The notes: generated by a model not told the origin, from the sequence alone. Shown: positions 9,413 to 19,757, counted from the stretch's first letter. The stretch: 64,000 nucleotides of DNA from Microbulbifer sp. SAOS-129_SWC (GCF_039696035.1 NZ_CP155567.1:1979001-2043000), one strand, 5' to 3'. Program-made: numbers and translations.

Positions 9413-9832
9413 CTTGATGGTGATGTCGCGTGCAGGCGGCCGCGGGATTCCCTCGATTTTCTTGCGCTGATCTATTCCGACCCAGGCGTGGCCCGATTTG
9501 GCGGCGCGCACTCTTGCAGGAAAGGTAAGCGCGATTTCCTGTTTTTTTTCTCCACCCGTTGCACGCCAGACTGCTGGCCAACTTTGTCTTCATGGCCGGC
9601 TTTGAGGTCGTCCCTCTGTACAAGAAATTTGCTGTGCCTGGTTCTTCCCGCGGAGTGCTCTGCGCGTGCGGAAAATGGCGGAAAGTTTAAGCGACGCGAT
9701 TGAGCGCAGTTATTCTTCTCGAATATTTATTTTCTTGCAGGCCTGCGCTTTTCGGGAAAATCCGGATGCGAACACATCGCTGCTCATGCGGCAATGTATT
9801 CGCGGAATAGTGATCGTTCCCCCAGTTGCCCT
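9413..9832. other. 420-base intergenic region, no gene recognised
   Basis: Separates the convergent glutaredoxin-like gene (+) and slt (-). It has a T-rich run at about 9541-9551 and reduced GC toward 9700. Short open frames on both strands lack ribosome binding sites and recognisable protein patterns. I see no structured RNA or clear terminator stem. Confidence 0.4.
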
Positions 9833-11815
9833 TCAGAGCTTGCTGCTGGCTTCCTGTTCGCTCAGGAGTGGCAGTTTGGTGCCACTGCGATAGGCGTAGA
9901 TCACCGTGTAGGCCAGTACGTTCTGCACATACTTGCGCGTTTCGTTGAACGGAATCGTCTCGATCCAGACGTCGTACGGCAGTTTTTGCTCGGTCTCCTT
10001 CAGCCAGCTGGCGACGCGACTGGGGCCGGCGTTATAGGCGGCCGCGGCGAGGAAGCGGTTGTTGTTGAAACGGCTGAGCAGGCTGTTCAGGTAGAAGCTG
10101 CCCAGTGCGATATTGGTTTTGGGGCTCAGCAGGTCCCAGCGCCGGCGGTAGTGAACGCCGGCCCGGCGCGCAGTGGCGCGGGCGGTGGAGGGCAGCAGCT
10201 GCATCAGGCCGAGGGCGCCGGCGCGGGACTTGGCGTCGTGGCTGAAGTGGCTTTCCTGGCGCGCCACGGCGTAGATCAGGTAGGGGTCCAGCGCGGTCTT
10301 TTTGCCCATTCGCTTGCTGACATTGTCGACGATATCGGAAAACGCCAGCGGGAAACGCAATTCCAGGTCATCGAGATAGTCCGCCGCCAGCACCGACTGG
10401 ATCGACTTGTGGTACCAGCCCCAGGCGCTCGCCACCTTGCCGGCGGTGAGCAGCTCCTCGTGGCTCATGTCCTCGGTGGCATAGTGCCATTCGCGGCGGG
10501 CGTGGTAGAACTCGCCGATGGCCTGCAGCTCGCGGGCGCGTTGCATGCCGGGGCGCACCGCCATCGATTCCACCTGTTTCGGTGTGACCGGTGCCGGTCG
10601 GTCGACGAAACTGTAGTTTTGCCCGAGGGTGTCGGCGGCCAGGAAGCCGTAATAGCTGCGCTCCTGTGCGGCTTCGCGGTAGAGCGACACCGCGGCGTCG
10701 GCACGGCCCTTGCCGTAGATCTCCTCCAGTGAGCGCGCTTTCCAGTAGAGCCAGCGATCGCGGTGCTTTTCGTCCTCCGGCAGGCGGTCGATCCAGAAGG
10801 CCACCTGTTCCCAGTCGAGTTCCCGCAGCGACTGCCGCGCCAGCCACTCGATCGCGCGGGCATCGGTGAAGTTTTCGCTCTTCAGCAGGCGCCGCAGCCC
10901 GTCCATATCCTCCTGGCGCGCGAACTGCAGGGCCAGGTCGCGCAGCAGACGGTCGCGCTCGGCGTCACTGAACAGGTAACTGGATTCGTAGCGGTGCCAG
11001 GTCTTTTCCGCTCTGGCGGCATCCTGCCGCGCCAGCCGCTGCAGGCCGTGCAGGACGATGGCGCGGTACTCCTGCTCAAATTTGTGGGACTTGCCGCCGG
11101 CGAAGCGCTGGTAGCGCAGCAGCAGTTTCGGGTCGCGGTGTACCGAGCGCAGCAGCTTTGCCAGGCGCGCGTGGTCGCTGTCCATTTTATCCGCCACATA
11201 CTCGGCCAGCTGCAGGTTGCCGCTCGCCACCGCCAGGCGGTGGCGTTCCCAGGCGAGGTGCTGGGTCAGGCCGCCGTCCTTGATCCAGCGGGCGAAGACA
11301 TCATCGCACTCCTCGGCCTGGGAGTGACCCACCAGCCACAGTTTTCGCACCAGCTTGTAGGCGGCTTTTTTGTCGCCGTGGCGAGCCTCGGCGTCGGCGT
11401 AATAGCAGCGCAGTGAGGTGCGACCGATCTTGTCCGGTTGGTAGTACTCGAGGTAGGCCTGGAAGCGCTGGCGTTTGCCCAGTTCGCGCAGCAGGCGCAC
11501 GCGCATCCAGTCGCCGATGGCGGTGTCGCGATTGTCGGCCAGAAAACGGTCGATATCGCGGTAGGGCAGGCTGGAGAGCTTTTTGGAGATCTCCCAGTAG
11601 TCGATATAGGGGCGCAGCGGGTAGCCTTTCAGCTCCCGCTTCAGTTTCGCCAGCGTGGCGCGGTCGTTATGGGCGATCGCCAGGCGTGCGGCCTGCAGCT
11701 TCTCGCGCTGCGCCACGGCCCGTTCGGCATCGCTATCTGTTTCCGCTGCCTGGACGCCAGCGGCGCCCAGTAGCATGCAAATCAGTAACGCCAGTCCCTT
11801 TGCGTCAATCGACAT
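9833..11815 (-). CDS. slt: Soluble lytic murein transglycosylase
   Basis: 660-residue periplasmic enzyme that cleaves peptidoglycan with formation of 1,6-anhydro-muramic ends. An N-terminal signal peptide (LALLICMLLGAAGVQA, cleavage after ~23) precedes a long superhelical region of helical repeats typical of Slt70, then the C-terminal goose-lysozyme-like catalytic domain: AVARQESHFSHDAKS (catalytic Glu ~521), GALGLMQLLPSTA and AAAYNAGPSRVASWL. Length matches Slt70 (645). The next gene, uup, is divergent, 191 bases away. A neighbouring slt-uup pair is also known in Pseudomonas. NagZ at 21.3 kb acts later in the same recycling route. Confidence 0.92.
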   Translation of the reverse strand: MSIDAKGLALLICMLLGAAGVQAAETDSDAERAVAQREKLQAARLAIAHNDRATLAKLKRELKGYPLRPYIDYWEISKKLSSLPYRDIDRFLADNRDTAIGDWMRVRLLRELGKRQRFQAYLEYYQPDKIGRTSLRCYYADAEARHGDKKAAYKLVRKLWLVGHSQAEECDDVFARWIKDGGLTQHLAWERHRLAVASGNLQLAEYVADKMDSDHARLAKLLRSVHRDPKLLLRYQRFAGGKSHKFEQEYRAIVLHGLQRLARQDAARAEKTWHRYESSYLFSDAERDRLLRDLALQFARQEDMDGLRRLLKSENFTDARAIEWLARQSLRELDWEQVAFWIDRLPEDEKHRDRWLYWKARSLEEIYGKGRADAAVSLYREAAQERSYYGFLAADTLGQNYSFVDRPAPVTPKQVESMAVRPGMQRARELQAIGEFYHARREWHYATEDMSHEELLTAGKVASAWGWYHKSIQSVLAADYLDDLELRFPLAFSDIVDNVSKRMGKKTALDPYLIYAVARQESHFSHDAKSRAGALGLMQLLPSTARATARRAGVHYRRRWDLLSPKTNIALGSFYLNSLLSRFNNNRFLAAAAYNAGPSRVASWLKETEQKLPYDVWIETIPFNETRKYVQNVLAYTVIYAYRSGTKLPLLSEQEASSKL

Positions 11816-12006
11816 CGCAAATCACCCGATTGAAAATCTCGCGCCGGTTATTTTCAGCAAACAGTGTAAAACAATACACTACCAGCCCTGCGCGATAAAT
11901 AATGCGTAAAATATCCGTTTTTTGCACCGGGACCGGCCGCTGCTGGAGCGCTCTTGACAGGGGCAACGGGAGTCCGGTCCGACATCAAATATTGTAGTTG
12001 TTTATT

Positions 12007-13872
12007 ATGTTGCTTCAGTTGGATGGCGTCAGTTTGCGCTATGGAACCCAGGTGCTGGCGGATGACGTCAGCGCCAAGATCGACCGCGGTGACCGCATTT
12101 GCCTGGTGGGCCGCAACGGCGAGGGCAAGTCGAGCCTGTTGCAGGTGATCGCCGGCGATATCGACCCGGAAGGCGGTGAAGTGGTGCGCGCGAACGGCCT
12201 GGTGCAGGCCTCGCTCGACCAGGAGCTGCCGTCGGACTGCACCGACAGCGTCTACCGCTTTGTCGCCGGCGGCCTCGGCGCGCTGGGCCTGTGCCTGGCG
12301 GATTACCGCGACGAGCCGCGCGCCGATCTGCAGGCGCGTATCGAAGCCGAGGGCGGCTGGGAGCTGCTGCCGCGCATCGACGGTATCCTCGACCGTCTGG
12401 GCCTGAATGCGGACGACCGGGTGGCGGACCTGTCCGGCGGCTGGCAGCGCCGCGCGGCGCTGGCGCGGGCCCTGGTGACCGAGCCGGACCTGCTGATTCT
12501 CGATGAGCCTACCAACCACCTGGACATCGCCGCGGTGGAATGGCTGGAAGACTTCCTCGCCAGCTACCGCGGCGCACTGCTGTTTGTCAGCCACGACCGC
12601 GCACTGGCGCAGCGACTGGCAAAGACCGTGTGGGATCTGGACCGCGGCCGGCTGCGGGTGTTTCAGAGCCGTTTCGACCGCTACCAGGCCGACAAGGAAA
12701 AGCTGCTCGAGGAGGAGGCCCGCAACGAGGCCCTGTTCGACAAGAAGCTCGCCCAGGAGGAGACCTGGATCCGCCAGGGTATCAAGGCGCGCCGCACCCG
12801 CAACGAGGGCCGCGTGCGCGCCCTGCAGGCGCTGCGGCGCCAGCGCGAGGCGCGCCGTGAGCGCCAGGGCGTGGCCAAGCTGGCACTGGACGCGGGCGAG
12901 CGGTCGGGCAAGCTGGTGGCCGAGCTGAGCGATGTCTCTTTCGCCTATCCGGGCGAGCCGCCGCTGGTGCGTGACCTTTCCTTCACCCTGATGCGCGGCG
13001 ACAAGGTGGGGCTGATCGGCCCCAACGGGGCCGGCAAGAGTACCCTGATCCGGCTGTTACTGGGCGAGCTGCAGCCGGACAGCGGTACCGTGCGCCTGGG
13101 CACCAAGCAGCAGGTAGCCTACTTCGACCAGCGTCGCGACCAGCTGGACCCGTCCCTGTCGGTGCTGGACAACGTCGCCGGTGGGCGCGAGTCGATCACC
13201 GTCGGCGGCAGGACGCGTCACGCCATGTCCTACCTGGCGGATTTCCTGTTCAGTGGCGAGAAAGCGCGCACACGCGTGGACGGGCTCTCCGGCGGCGAGC
13301 GCAACCGGGCGCTGCTGGCCAAGCTGTTCAGTCAGCCGGCCAATATCCTGGTGCTCGACGAACCCACCAATGACCTGGATGTGGAAACCCTGGAGCTGCT
13401 CGAGCAGTTGCTGCTGGATTTCTCCGGCACCGTACTGCTGGTGAGCCACGACCGGGCATTTCTCGACAACGTGGTCGATTCCTGCCTGGCGTTCGAAGGG
13501 GAGGGTGTCGTGCGCGAATATGTCGGCGGTTATGCCGATTTCCTGCGCCAGGGCGGTCGTTTCATTTCCGCGGAAGAGCGCGAGCAGGCAGCAGCGAAAA
13601 AGCCGAAACCCAAGGCGGCCGAAGCGGCACAGCCGAAGAAGAAAAAGCTCAGCTACAAGTTGCAGCGGGAACTGGACGCGCTGCCCGGGACCATCGAGGA
13701 GCTGGAAGGGGAGATCGGCAGGCTGGAGGCGGAAGTCGCAGACCCGGCTTTCTACCAGCAGGCGCAGGAGCGGGTGGAAGAACGGCTGCGCCTGTTGTCG
13801 GAGCGCCAGGCACAGCTGGACGTGGCGTTCGAGCGCTGGGCAGAACTCGACAGCCTGTCAGACGGGGAGTGA
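12007..13872 (+). CDS. uup: ABC-F family ATPase Uup
   Basis: 621 residues with two ABC cassettes and no membrane spans: Walker A GRNGEGKSS and GPNGAGKST, signatures LSGGWQRR and LSGGERNR, Walker B LLILDEPTNHLD and ILVLDEPTNDLD, and the inter-domain arm rich in Arg/Lys (~residues 225-300). The C-terminal ~80 residues are a Lys-rich, coiled-coil-forming tail (KPKPKAAEAAQPKKKKLSYK...), the mark of Uup among ABC-F proteins; the tail binds branched DNA in E. coli. Members act on ribosomes or DNA structures. ATG 12007 is chosen because the family begins at LLQLDGVSLRYG. No good ribosome binding site is visible in front of it. Confidence 0.9.
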   Translation: MLLQLDGVSLRYGTQVLADDVSAKIDRGDRICLVGRNGEGKSSLLQVIAGDIDPEGGEVVRANGLVQASLDQELPSDCTDSVYRFVAGGLGALGLCLADYRDEPRADLQARIEAEGGWELLPRIDGILDRLGLNADDRVADLSGGWQRRAALARALVTEPDLLILDEPTNHLDIAAVEWLEDFLASYRGALLFVSHDRALAQRLAKTVWDLDRGRLRVFQSRFDRYQADKEKLLEEEARNEALFDKKLAQEETWIRQGIKARRTRNEGRVRALQALRRQREARRERQGVAKLALDAGERSGKLVAELSDVSFAYPGEPPLVRDLSFTLMRGDKVGLIGPNGAGKSTLIRLLLGELQPDSGTVRLGTKQQVAYFDQRRDQLDPSLSVLDNVAGGRESITVGGRTRHAMSYLADFLFSGEKARTRVDGLSGGERNRALLAKLFSQPANILVLDEPTNDLDVETLELLEQLLLDFSGTVLLVSHDRAFLDNVVDSCLAFEGEGVVREYVGGYADFLRQGGRFISAEEREQAAAKKPKPKAAEAAQPKKKKLSYKLQRELDALPGTIEELEGEIGRLEAEVADPAFYQQAQERVEERLRLLSERQAQLDVAFERWAELDSLSDGE

Positions 13873-13903
13873 TGCGCGCGGCCCGGGCCGCGCGCTCCGG
13901 CCG

Positions 13904-14338
13904 TTACTCCTTGACCCGGACGGCGAGCACGTCGCAGCCCGCGCCGTGCAGCACGCCGTTGGCGGTGGAACCGAGCAGCAGGGACAGACCGTGGCGGCCG
14001 TGGCTGCCGATGATAATCAGGTCTGTGTCCTGTTCTTTGGCCAGCCGGTGAATTTCGGTCGCCGGTTGTCCCAGCACCACATGCTGGTGGTCGGCGTCGA
14101 CACCCAGCTGCTCGCCGGCCTTGCGCAGTTGCTCACTGGCCTGCTTCTGCAGCTGTTCCTGTACCTCGGACAGATCCATCGGGATATCGCCACCGTAGGC
14201 GAAGGTGAGTGGCTCGATCACGTGGATCAGATCCAGCTCGGCGTCGAATGCCTTGCCGATCTCGGCGGCCTTGTCCAGGACCTGGGAGGCTTCCTCTGTC
14301 AGGTCGAGTCCCACGAGAACCCGTTTTTTACTGCTCAT
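13904..14338 (-). CDS. Universal stress protein (UspA family)
   Basis: 144 residues with the USP fold. It starts MSSKKRVLVGLDLTEEASQVL and ends with the ATP-binding type loop IIIGSHGRHGLSLLLGSTANGVLHGAGCDVLAVR (here G-x2-G-x9-G-S/T pattern), so nucleotide binding is likely. ATG 14338 was preferred to an upstream extension because AAGGAG lies just before it and homologues begin here. A usp gene lies in the same place in Pseudomonas between uup and topA. It converges on uup with 31 bases between stops. Confidence 0.88.
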   Translation of the reverse strand: MSSKKRVLVGLDLTEEASQVLDKAAEIGKAFDAELDLIHVIEPLTFAYGGDIPMDLSEVQEQLQKQASEQLRKAGEQLGVDADHQHVVLGQPATEIHRLAKEQDTDLIIIGSHGRHGLSLLLGSTANGVLHGAGCDVLAVRVKE

Positions 14339-14514
14339 AGGCACTAGCTCCTTTTTTTGTTCGCCGCAGCGAGCCGCGGCCTCAGTGCGCCCGAAATCAA
14401 TGCCCGCTTGCGCGATGGCCATATGTAGCCGTTGCGCGGCTTGTACCCTTTCACCAAACTCTGTCTTTAGCCGGGCCGCAGAGTTCAACAAAAGTCTACT
14501 TTAAAAAAAACGGC

Positions 14515-14545
14515 TTGACATAAATAGTGCTGTGTCATCCACAAT
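14515..14545 (+). promoter_or_regulatory. Possible sigma-70 promoter for the 14577 gene
   Basis: A perfect -35 TTGACA at 14515-14520 is followed by a weak -10 (CACAAT, 14540-14545) at 19-base spacing. The position, 30-60 bases before the ATG at 14577, is right. The -10 and the spacing are poor, so this is tentative. Confidence 0.35.
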
Positions 14546-14576
14546 GTGCGCCGTTTTCTACTCACGAGGAGCGGGT

Positions 14577-15101
14577 ATGGCCGGTTGGCTTCCCCTGATC
14601 ATCATACTGTTGGCCGTGGTGCTGGTGGTGGGCCCGGTGATGTGGCTGAAGCCCAGCAGCCGCGATCGGCGCCTTGCGGATCTGCGCCAGCGCGCCGCGC
14701 GCGCCGGCATGTCGGTACAGATGCAGCCGCTGCCGGCGGCGCTCGGGGAAGGCAGTGCCGCGGTGTATACCCAGCGCTGGCGCGACCGCCGCCGCCTGCA
14801 GTTGGGGTGGAGTCTGGAGCTGCAGCGCATGGAACACGAAATGCACTTCGCCGGGCGCTGGGACTGGAGCGGTGGGCGCAGTGCGCCGGAACCGGCGTGG
14901 GAACCGCTGCGCGAACTGTTGGCGCAGCTGCCCCGCGATGCCTGTGCGGTGGTCGCCAGCGACAGTGGTCTCGGTGTGCAGTGGCACGAAGACAGCGGCG
15001 AGTCGGGTATGGCGGCACTGGAGGGCGCGCTGCCGGAATTCGGCCCTTCTATAGAAGAAGCGATACGCCAGCCGCGCCGCGAGGAACCGGCACCGGAATA
15101 G
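14577..15101 (+). CDS. Single-pass membrane protein of unknown function, topA-upstream
   Basis: 174 residues. An N-terminal membrane span (WLPLIIILLAVVLVVGPVMWL, ~4-24) is followed by an Arg-rich cytoplasmic segment (KPSSRDRRLADLRQRAARAGM) and a soluble domain of unknown fold with several tryptophans. ATG 14577 has a CGAGGAG ribosome site; the upstream in-frame codon at 14532 does not. I recognise the KPSxRDRRLAxLR pattern as conserved upstream of topA in related bacteria but cannot name a function. It is probably transcribed separately from topA, which has its own promoter. Confidence 0.75.
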   Translation: MAGWLPLIIILLAVVLVVGPVMWLKPSSRDRRLADLRQRAARAGMSVQMQPLPAALGEGSAAVYTQRWRDRRRLQLGWSLELQRMEHEMHFAGRWDWSGGRSAPEPAWEPLRELLAQLPRDACAVVASDSGLGVQWHEDSGESGMAALEGALPEFGPSIEEAIRQPRREEPAPE

Positions 15102-15212
15102 CGCCCGCGGGCCGGCTTTTGCACCGGTGAAACGTACCTCGGTGGGGCCGGTACGGCGCCGCAGGCGCGGCCGCCGACAGCGCCGCCGGGACAAAGAATT
15201 TGCACCGCTCGC

Positions 15213-15241
15213 TTGACCGCACTGTGGGCGGAGCTTATATA
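15213..15241 (+). promoter_or_regulatory. Sigma-70 promoter of topA
   Basis: TTGACC (15213-15218), a 17-base spacer, and TATATA (15236-15241) give a near-consensus promoter. Transcription would start near 15248, about 70 bases before the topA ATG at 15320. Confidence 0.6.
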
Positions 15242-15319
15242 TTCGCGCAGCGCGGTCCTTCGGGAGCGGGCTGTTGAGTTTGCGAAAGCAGTAAATTTTC
15301 TATTCAAAATCAAGTGCTT

Positions 15320-18007
15320 ATGGGTAAATCACTGGTCATTGTCGAATCGCCGGCCAAAGCCAAAACTATCAACAAGTATCTCGGCAAGGACTTCGTCGTG
15401 AAGTCCAGCGTCGGCCATATTCGCGATTTGCCCACCGGCGGCGGCAACAAGCAGCCGGTCGATCCGAAGGAGCGTGCGCGCCGCGCCGCGGAAACGCGCA
15501 AGCTGTCCCCGGAAGACAAGGCGATCTACAAGCGCAAGAAAAACCGCGAGCAGCTGATCAAGCGCATGGGGATCGACCCGGATCACGACTGGGCCGCGAA
15601 CTATGAAATCCTGCCGGGCAAGGAAAAGGTCGTCAGTGAGTTGCGCAAGCTGGCCGCCAATGCCGACACCATCTACCTCGCGACGGACTTGGATCGCGAG
15701 GGGGAGGCGATCGCCTGGCACCTGCGCGAGGCCATTGGCGGCGACGACGGCCGCTACCGCCGCGTGGTGTTCAACGAGATTACCAAGTCGGCGATCCAGG
15801 AGGCCTTCAAGGCCCCGGGCCCGCTGAATATCAATCGCGTCAACGCGCAGCAGGCACGTCGTTTCCTCGATCGTATTGTCGGCTACATGGTGTCGCCGCT
15901 GCTGTGGGAGAAGGTCGCGCGCGGATTGTCCGCCGGCCGCGTGCAGTCGGTAGCCGTGCGCCTGGTGGTGGAGCGCGAGCGCGAGATCCGCGCGTTTATT
16001 CCCGAAGAGTACTGGACGCTGTTTGCGGATACGGCCACCGCCGCCGCCAACCCGCTGCGCCTCGAAGTGAAAAAGCAGGCCGGTGAGGCCTTCCGCCCGA
16101 CCAACGAAACGCAGGCCAGCGTCGCCGTGCAGGCGCTGCAGGGCAGCGATTATGTGGTCAGCGCACGCGACGACAAGCCCACCAGCTCCAAGCCCTCGGC
16201 GCCGTTCATTACCTCGACCCTGCAGCAGGCGGCGAGTAACCGCCTCGGTTTCAGCGTCAAGAAAACCATGATGCTGGCCCAGCGCCTCTACGAAGCCGGC
16301 CACATCACCTATATGCGGACGGATTCCACCAACCTCAGTAACGAGGCGGTGGAAACCGTGCGGGAATTTATCGGCGAGAGTTACGGCGATAAATACCTGC
16401 CGGAAAGCCCCAACAGCTACTCGAGCAAAGAGGGCGCGCAGGAGGCACACGAGGCGATCCGCCCGTCGGATGTGCGCGTCCAGCCGAACATGCTGTCCGG
16501 CGTCGAGCGCGACGCGGAGCGGCTGTACAACCTGATCTGGCAGCAGTTCGTTGCCTGCCAGATGACGCCGGCCCAGTTCACCTCCACGTCGGTGGTGGTC
16601 ACCGCCGGTGATTACGAACTGCGCGCCCGCGGCCGTGTGATCCGTTTCGACGGTTTCCTGAAAGTGGCACCGCCGTCCAGTAAAAAAGACGAGGATATGG
16701 TGCTGCCGGATGTCAAAGTCGGCGAAAAACTGGCACTGAAAAAGCTCGATCCGAAACAGCACTTCACCAAGCCGCCGGCTCGCTACAGCGAGGCGGCGCT
16801 GGTGAAGGAACTGGAAAAGCGCGGTATCGGCCGCCCGTCGACCTACGCGTCGATTATTTCCACGATCCAGGATCGCGGCTACGTTCGGCTGGAAAACCGC
16901 CGTTTCTACGCGGAAAAGATGGGCGATATCGTCACCGATCGCCTGAGCGAAAGCTTCACCAACCTGATGGACTACGGCTTTACCGCCAACCTCGAGGAGT
17001 CGCTGGACTCGGTCGCCGACGGCGACAAGGGCTGGAAGCAGCTGCTCGACGAGTTCTATCGCGACTTCTCCGGACGTTTGGAAAAAGCCCAGGACACCGA
17101 CGGCGGTATGCGCCGCAACGCGCCCACCGATACCGATATCGAGTGCAGCAAGTGCGGTCGCCATATGCAGATTCGCACCGGCTCCACCGGGGTGTTCCTC
17201 GGTTGTTCCGGCTACGCGCTGCCGCCCAAGGAGCGCTGCACCAACACCATGAACCTGGTGTCGGGTGATGAAGCGGTGGATGCCGATACCGACGAAGAGG
17301 CGGAATCCCGCCTGCTGCGCGAGAAGCGTCGTTGCCCCAAATGCGGCACCGCGATGGACAGCTACCTGCTGGACGAGCACCGCAAGCTGCACATCTGCGG
17401 CAACAACCCGGACTGCAATGGCTACGAGGTGGAGAAGGGCACCTTCAAGATCAAGGGCTACGACGGTCCGGTGATCGAGTGCGACAAGTGTGGCGCAGAC
17501 ATGCAGCTGAAGTCCGGCCGCTTCGGCAAGTATTTCGGCTGCACCAGCGAAGACTGCAAGAACACCCGCAAGCTGCTCAAGAACGGCCAGCCAGCGCCGC
17601 CGAAAATGGATCCGGTTCCGATGCCGGAACTGCCGTGCCAGAAAGTGGATGACCACTACATTCTGCGCGACGGTGCCTCGGGCCTGTTCCTGGCCGCCAG
17701 CCAGTTCCCCAAGAACCGCGAGACCCGTGCGCCGCTGGTCAAGGAAATCCTGCCGCACAAGAGCGAGATAGACCCGAAGTACAGCTTCCTGTTCAGCGCG
17801 CCCGCCGAGGACGACCAGGGGCGCGATACGGTGATCCGCTTCAGCCGCAAGACCCAGGAGCAGTACGTGCAGTCCGAGGAAGAGGGCAAAGCCACCGGCT
17901 GGCGCGCCTTTTACCGCGATGGCAAATGGCAGATTGAAGCCGGCAGCAAGTCCGCCGGTGCCAAGCGCAAGCCGGCGCGCAAGAAGGCGGCGAAGACGGC
18001 CAAATGA
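15320..18007 (+). CDS. topA: DNA topoisomerase I
   Basis: 895-residue type IA topoisomerase that relaxes negative supercoils. It starts [17 protein letters not shown] (Toprim domain), has [15 protein letters not shown] (Toprim acidic residues), [10 protein letters not shown], and the active-site tyrosine in [16 protein letters not shown] context ([15 protein letters not shown], Tyr ~331), then AHEAIRPSD. The C-terminal half carries several Cys4 zinc ribbons ([24 protein letters not shown]) and ends in a Lys/Arg-rich tail ([14 protein letters not shown]). I start at ATG 15320 by comparison with E. coli, not at the GTG 6 bases upstream. It overlaps the next gene by ATGA. Confidence 0.97.
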   Translation: MGKSLVIVESPAKAKTINKYLGKDFVVKSSVGHIRDLPTGGGNKQPVDPKERARRAAETRKLSPEDKAIYKRKKNREQLIKRMGIDPDHDWAANYEILPGKEKVVSELRKLAANADTIYLATDLDREGEAIAWHLREAIGGDDGRYRRVVFNEITKSAIQEAFKAPGPLNINRVNAQQARRFLDRIVGYMVSPLLWEKVARGLSAGRVQSVAVRLVVEREREIRAFIPEEYWTLFADTATAAANPLRLEVKKQAGEAFRPTNETQASVAVQALQGSDYVVSARDDKPTSSKPSAPFITSTLQQAASNRLGFSVKKTMMLAQRLYEAGHITYMRTDSTNLSNEAVETVREFIGESYGDKYLPESPNSYSSKEGAQEAHEAIRPSDVRVQPNMLSGVERDAERLYNLIWQQFVACQMTPAQFTSTSVVVTAGDYELRARGRVIRFDGFLKVAPPSSKKDEDMVLPDVKVGEKLALKKLDPKQHFTKPPARYSEAALVKELEKRGIGRPSTYASIISTIQDRGYVRLENRRFYAEKMGDIVTDRLSESFTNLMDYGFTANLEESLDSVADGDKGWKQLLDEFYRDFSGRLEKAQDTDGGMRRNAPTDTDIECSKCGRHMQIRTGSTGVFLGCSGYALPPKERCTNTMNLVSGDEAVDADTDEEAESRLLREKRRCPKCGTAMDSYLLDEHRKLHICGNNPDCNGYEVEKGTFKIKGYDGPVIECDKCGADMQLKSGRFGKYFGCTSEDCKNTRKLLKNGQPAPPKMDPVPMPELPCQKVDDHYILRDGASGLFLAASQFPKNRETRAPLVKEILPHKSEIDPKYSFLFSAPAEDDQGRDTVIRFSRKTQEQYVQSEEEGKATGWRAFYRDGKWQIEAGSKSAGAKRKPARKKAAKTAK

Positions 18008-18489
18008 GCAATCCGTATACCGGCACCGTCGCCTCGGCACTGCGCAAAGCGGAGCTGCTGCTGGCGGCGGGCGGTGATACGGCGCTGCAGCGTGCAGCGC
18101 AGCAGGAGGCCGCGGTGCTGCAGCTGTGGCGCGCCTACCGGGCGTTTCTGGCCGAACTGGCGTATCTCTTGCAGCTGGGGCAGGGGGTCGAGCCGGAATC
18201 GCCCCAGGCCCTGGACGAGCGCGCCCGCAGCCAGGGCAAATACTGTGCCGCCGCGGTGGAAATGTGCGAGCTGGATCGCGGTGACGGCTGGCTCGCGCAG
18301 CTACAGTCGGCCTGGGTGGCGCTGTGGCGCTTTGCCGGTGAGTCCCCCCGAGGGGGCAGCGCCGCGCAGTTGATCCCGCTGCAGGATCTGTCGGTCGCGG
18401 CGGAGCTCAGTGATTCGCAGCTGCGCGAATGGCACCGCGCGCTGGTGGAGCTGGTGCAACGCCACCGCGCGCAGGCGCAGGAATTCTGA
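18004..18489 (+). CDS. Conserved protein of the topA-lexA locus (DUF6586-like)
   Basis: 161 residues, mostly helical, Ala/Leu/Gln-rich, without membrane spans or known motifs. Its start overlaps the topA stop (ATGA), so the two are translationally coupled. In Pseudomonas the equivalent position between topA and lexA holds a DUF6586 protein of similar size and helical pattern (an N-terminal stretch of the type [25 protein letters not shown]). The family link rests on position and pattern, and the function is unknown. Confidence 0.7.
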   Translation: MSNPYTGTVASALRKAELLLAAGGDTALQRAAQQEAAVLQLWRAYRAFLAELAYLLQLGQGVEPESPQALDERARSQGKYCAAAVEMCELDRGDGWLAQLQSAWVALWRFAGESPRGGSAAQLIPLQDLSVAAELSDSQLREWHRALVELVQRHRAQAQEF

Positions 18490-18568
18490 GTGTCGGCAGG
18501 CCCTAGCGCCTGAATCTGCGACTACGGCTGTGTTACACTGCGCGCAAATCGAGAGTAGGGAGCTGTAA

Positions 18569-18823
18569 ATGTCCTCCGAGACCTTTGAAATTATTGAACT
18601 CGCCAATGGTGATGTCGCGCTGCGCCGCGCCGGTCACCGGGAGGACCCGTTGGTGCGCATCCACTTTTCCGATGAAAGCAGTAATTTCCTGCGCGAACAC
18701 AAGATCGCCGTCGCCCGCGCGATGCTGGAAGCGGGTATCGAGGCAGTACAGACGATCGATGAGATGGATCCGGATTTCCACGAAGAGGAAGAGCTGGAGC
18801 CGGTCAATCATACGATCCACTGA
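18569..18823 (+). CDS. Small acidic conserved protein
   Basis: 84 residues beginning MSSETFEIIELANGDVALRRAGHREDPLVRI, acidic at the C-terminus (DPDFHEEEELEP). A GGGAGCTG ribosome site precedes the ATG. No recognised domain, although the opening strand pattern is common in short proteins found next to lexA or topA in marine gammaproteobacteria. A strong bidirectional terminator follows 49 bases after the stop. Function unknown. Confidence 0.72.
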   Translation: MSSETFEIIELANGDVALRRAGHREDPLVRIHFSDESSNFLREHKIAVARAMLEAGIEAVQTIDEMDPDFHEEEELEPVNHTIH

Positions 18824-18871
18824 TGGCCCGACCTGCATGGGTCTAATTGCCCCACTGCCGTTCCGGCAGAC

Positions 18872-18902
18872 AAAAAAAGAGCGACCTGTGGTCGCTCTTT
18901 TT
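18872..18902. terminator. Bidirectional Rho-independent terminator
   Basis: AAAAAGAGCGACC and GGTCGCTCTTTTT form a 13-bp stem around a 3-base loop, with A and T runs at either side. It sits between the convergent small gene (18569-18823) and lexA and can end both transcripts. Confidence 0.9.
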
Positions 18903-18962
18903 GCTTCTGGCCCGGCAGTATCTTTCTGATACCGCCTCAGCCGGTCACCCGGCATTGCCCCT

Positions 18963-19568
18963 TCAGGGGTGCTGGCGAATCACGCCCACGGCCAGCCCTT
19001 CGATCGAGAAGTGCTTGTCCCGCATATCCACCTGAATCACGTCGAAATCCTCGTTTTCCGGCAGTAGCTGTACCGTGGCCTGGTTGCCTTTGCGGCGGAA
19101 GCGTTTCACGGTCACTTCGTCTTCGATACGCGCCACCACGATCTGGCCGTTGCGCGCCTGATCGGATTTCTGTACTGCCAGCAGGTCGCCGTCGAGTATG
19201 CCGGCGTCGCGCATGCTCATGCCGTGTACCCGCAGCAGGTAGTCTGCCGGCGGGTGAAAAAAGTTTGACGGCAGCTCGCAGTAATCCTCGATATTTTCTT
19301 CCGCCAGGATGGGGTTGCCGGCGGCCACGCGGCCGACGATCGGCAGTCCGGGCTGGTAGTCGGGGATGCGGATACCGCGGGAGGCGCCCGCCACCATTTC
19401 GATCGCACCCTTGCGCGCCAGCGCCTTGAGGTGCTCCTCCGCCGCGTTGGGGGAGCGGAAGCCCAGCTCGTGGGCAATTTCCGCACGGGTGGGCGGATAG
19501 CCGGTTTCGTCGATATAGGACTTGATCAGTTCGAGAACCTGAGTCTGGCGGGCGGTGAGGTTGGTCAT
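18963..19568 (-). CDS. lexA: LexA repressor, SOS regulator
   Basis: 201 residues. LexA represses DNA-damage genes and self-cleaves when RecA filaments form. The N-terminal winged helix ([16 protein letters not shown]...[28 protein letters not shown]) is followed by the Ala83-Gly84 cleavage site (VAAGNP) and the S24 protease dyad Ser118 (GMSMRDAGI) and Lys155 (VTVKRFRR). All catalytic residues are present. Two LexA boxes lie directly upstream, so autoregulation is expected. No sulA homologue is seen beside it, unlike Pseudomonas. Confidence 0.97.
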   Translation of the reverse strand: MTNLTARQTQVLELIKSYIDETGYPPTRAEIAHELGFRSPNAAEEHLKALARKGAIEMVAGASRGIRIPDYQPGLPIVGRVAAGNPILAEENIEDYCELPSNFFHPPADYLLRVHGMSMRDAGILDGDLLAVQKSDQARNGQIVVARIEDEVTVKRFRRKGNQATVQLLPENEDFDVIQVDMRDKHFSIEGLAVGVIRQHP

Positions 19569-19587
19569 ATGGGCACCTGGTTGATGT

Positions 19588-19603
19588 CTGTATTTTTATA
19601 CAG
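19588..19603. promoter_or_regulatory. LexA box 1 (SOS operator)
   Basis: CTGTATTTTTATACAG matches the CTGT-N8-ACAG consensus exactly and lies 20 bases before the lexA start. Confidence 0.93.
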
Positions 19604-19606
19604 TTG

Positions 19607-19622
19607 CTGTGATTATATACAG
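19607..19622. promoter_or_regulatory. LexA box 2 (SOS operator)
   Basis: CTGTGATTATATACAG is a second consensus box, its start 19 bases from that of box 1 (about two helical turns). This double arrangement resembles the E. coli lexA operator. Confidence 0.92.
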
Positions 19623-19757
19623 ATTTGTCAGCGGCGCAATCGCCGTGCCGGTAGTGCGCGCGAGCACTAAGCGCGGCTGCTACTAGCGGCTGCTAAAGTA
19701 GGATTAGGAAAAAACAGGTTTTCGTCGAATTCGGCGACAAATCAGGGACGTACAATA

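Noticed and set aside
9666..9893. Possible 75-codon gene between the glutaredoxin-like gene and slt
   Set aside because: Overlaps the slt 3' end on the other strand, no ribosome site and no family pattern.
11954..11995. Promoter for uup from TTGACA at 11954
   Set aside because: The only -10-like hexamer (TATTGT) is 30 bases away, well outside normal spacing.
15329..18040. 903-codon open frame antisense to topA
   Set aside because: Same reason: it mirrors the intact topA and shows only low-complexity translated codon complement.
19623..19757. sulA next to lexA, as in Pseudomonas
   Set aside because: Only about 135 bases lie between the LexA boxes and the LOG gene; no SulA-like frame exists.
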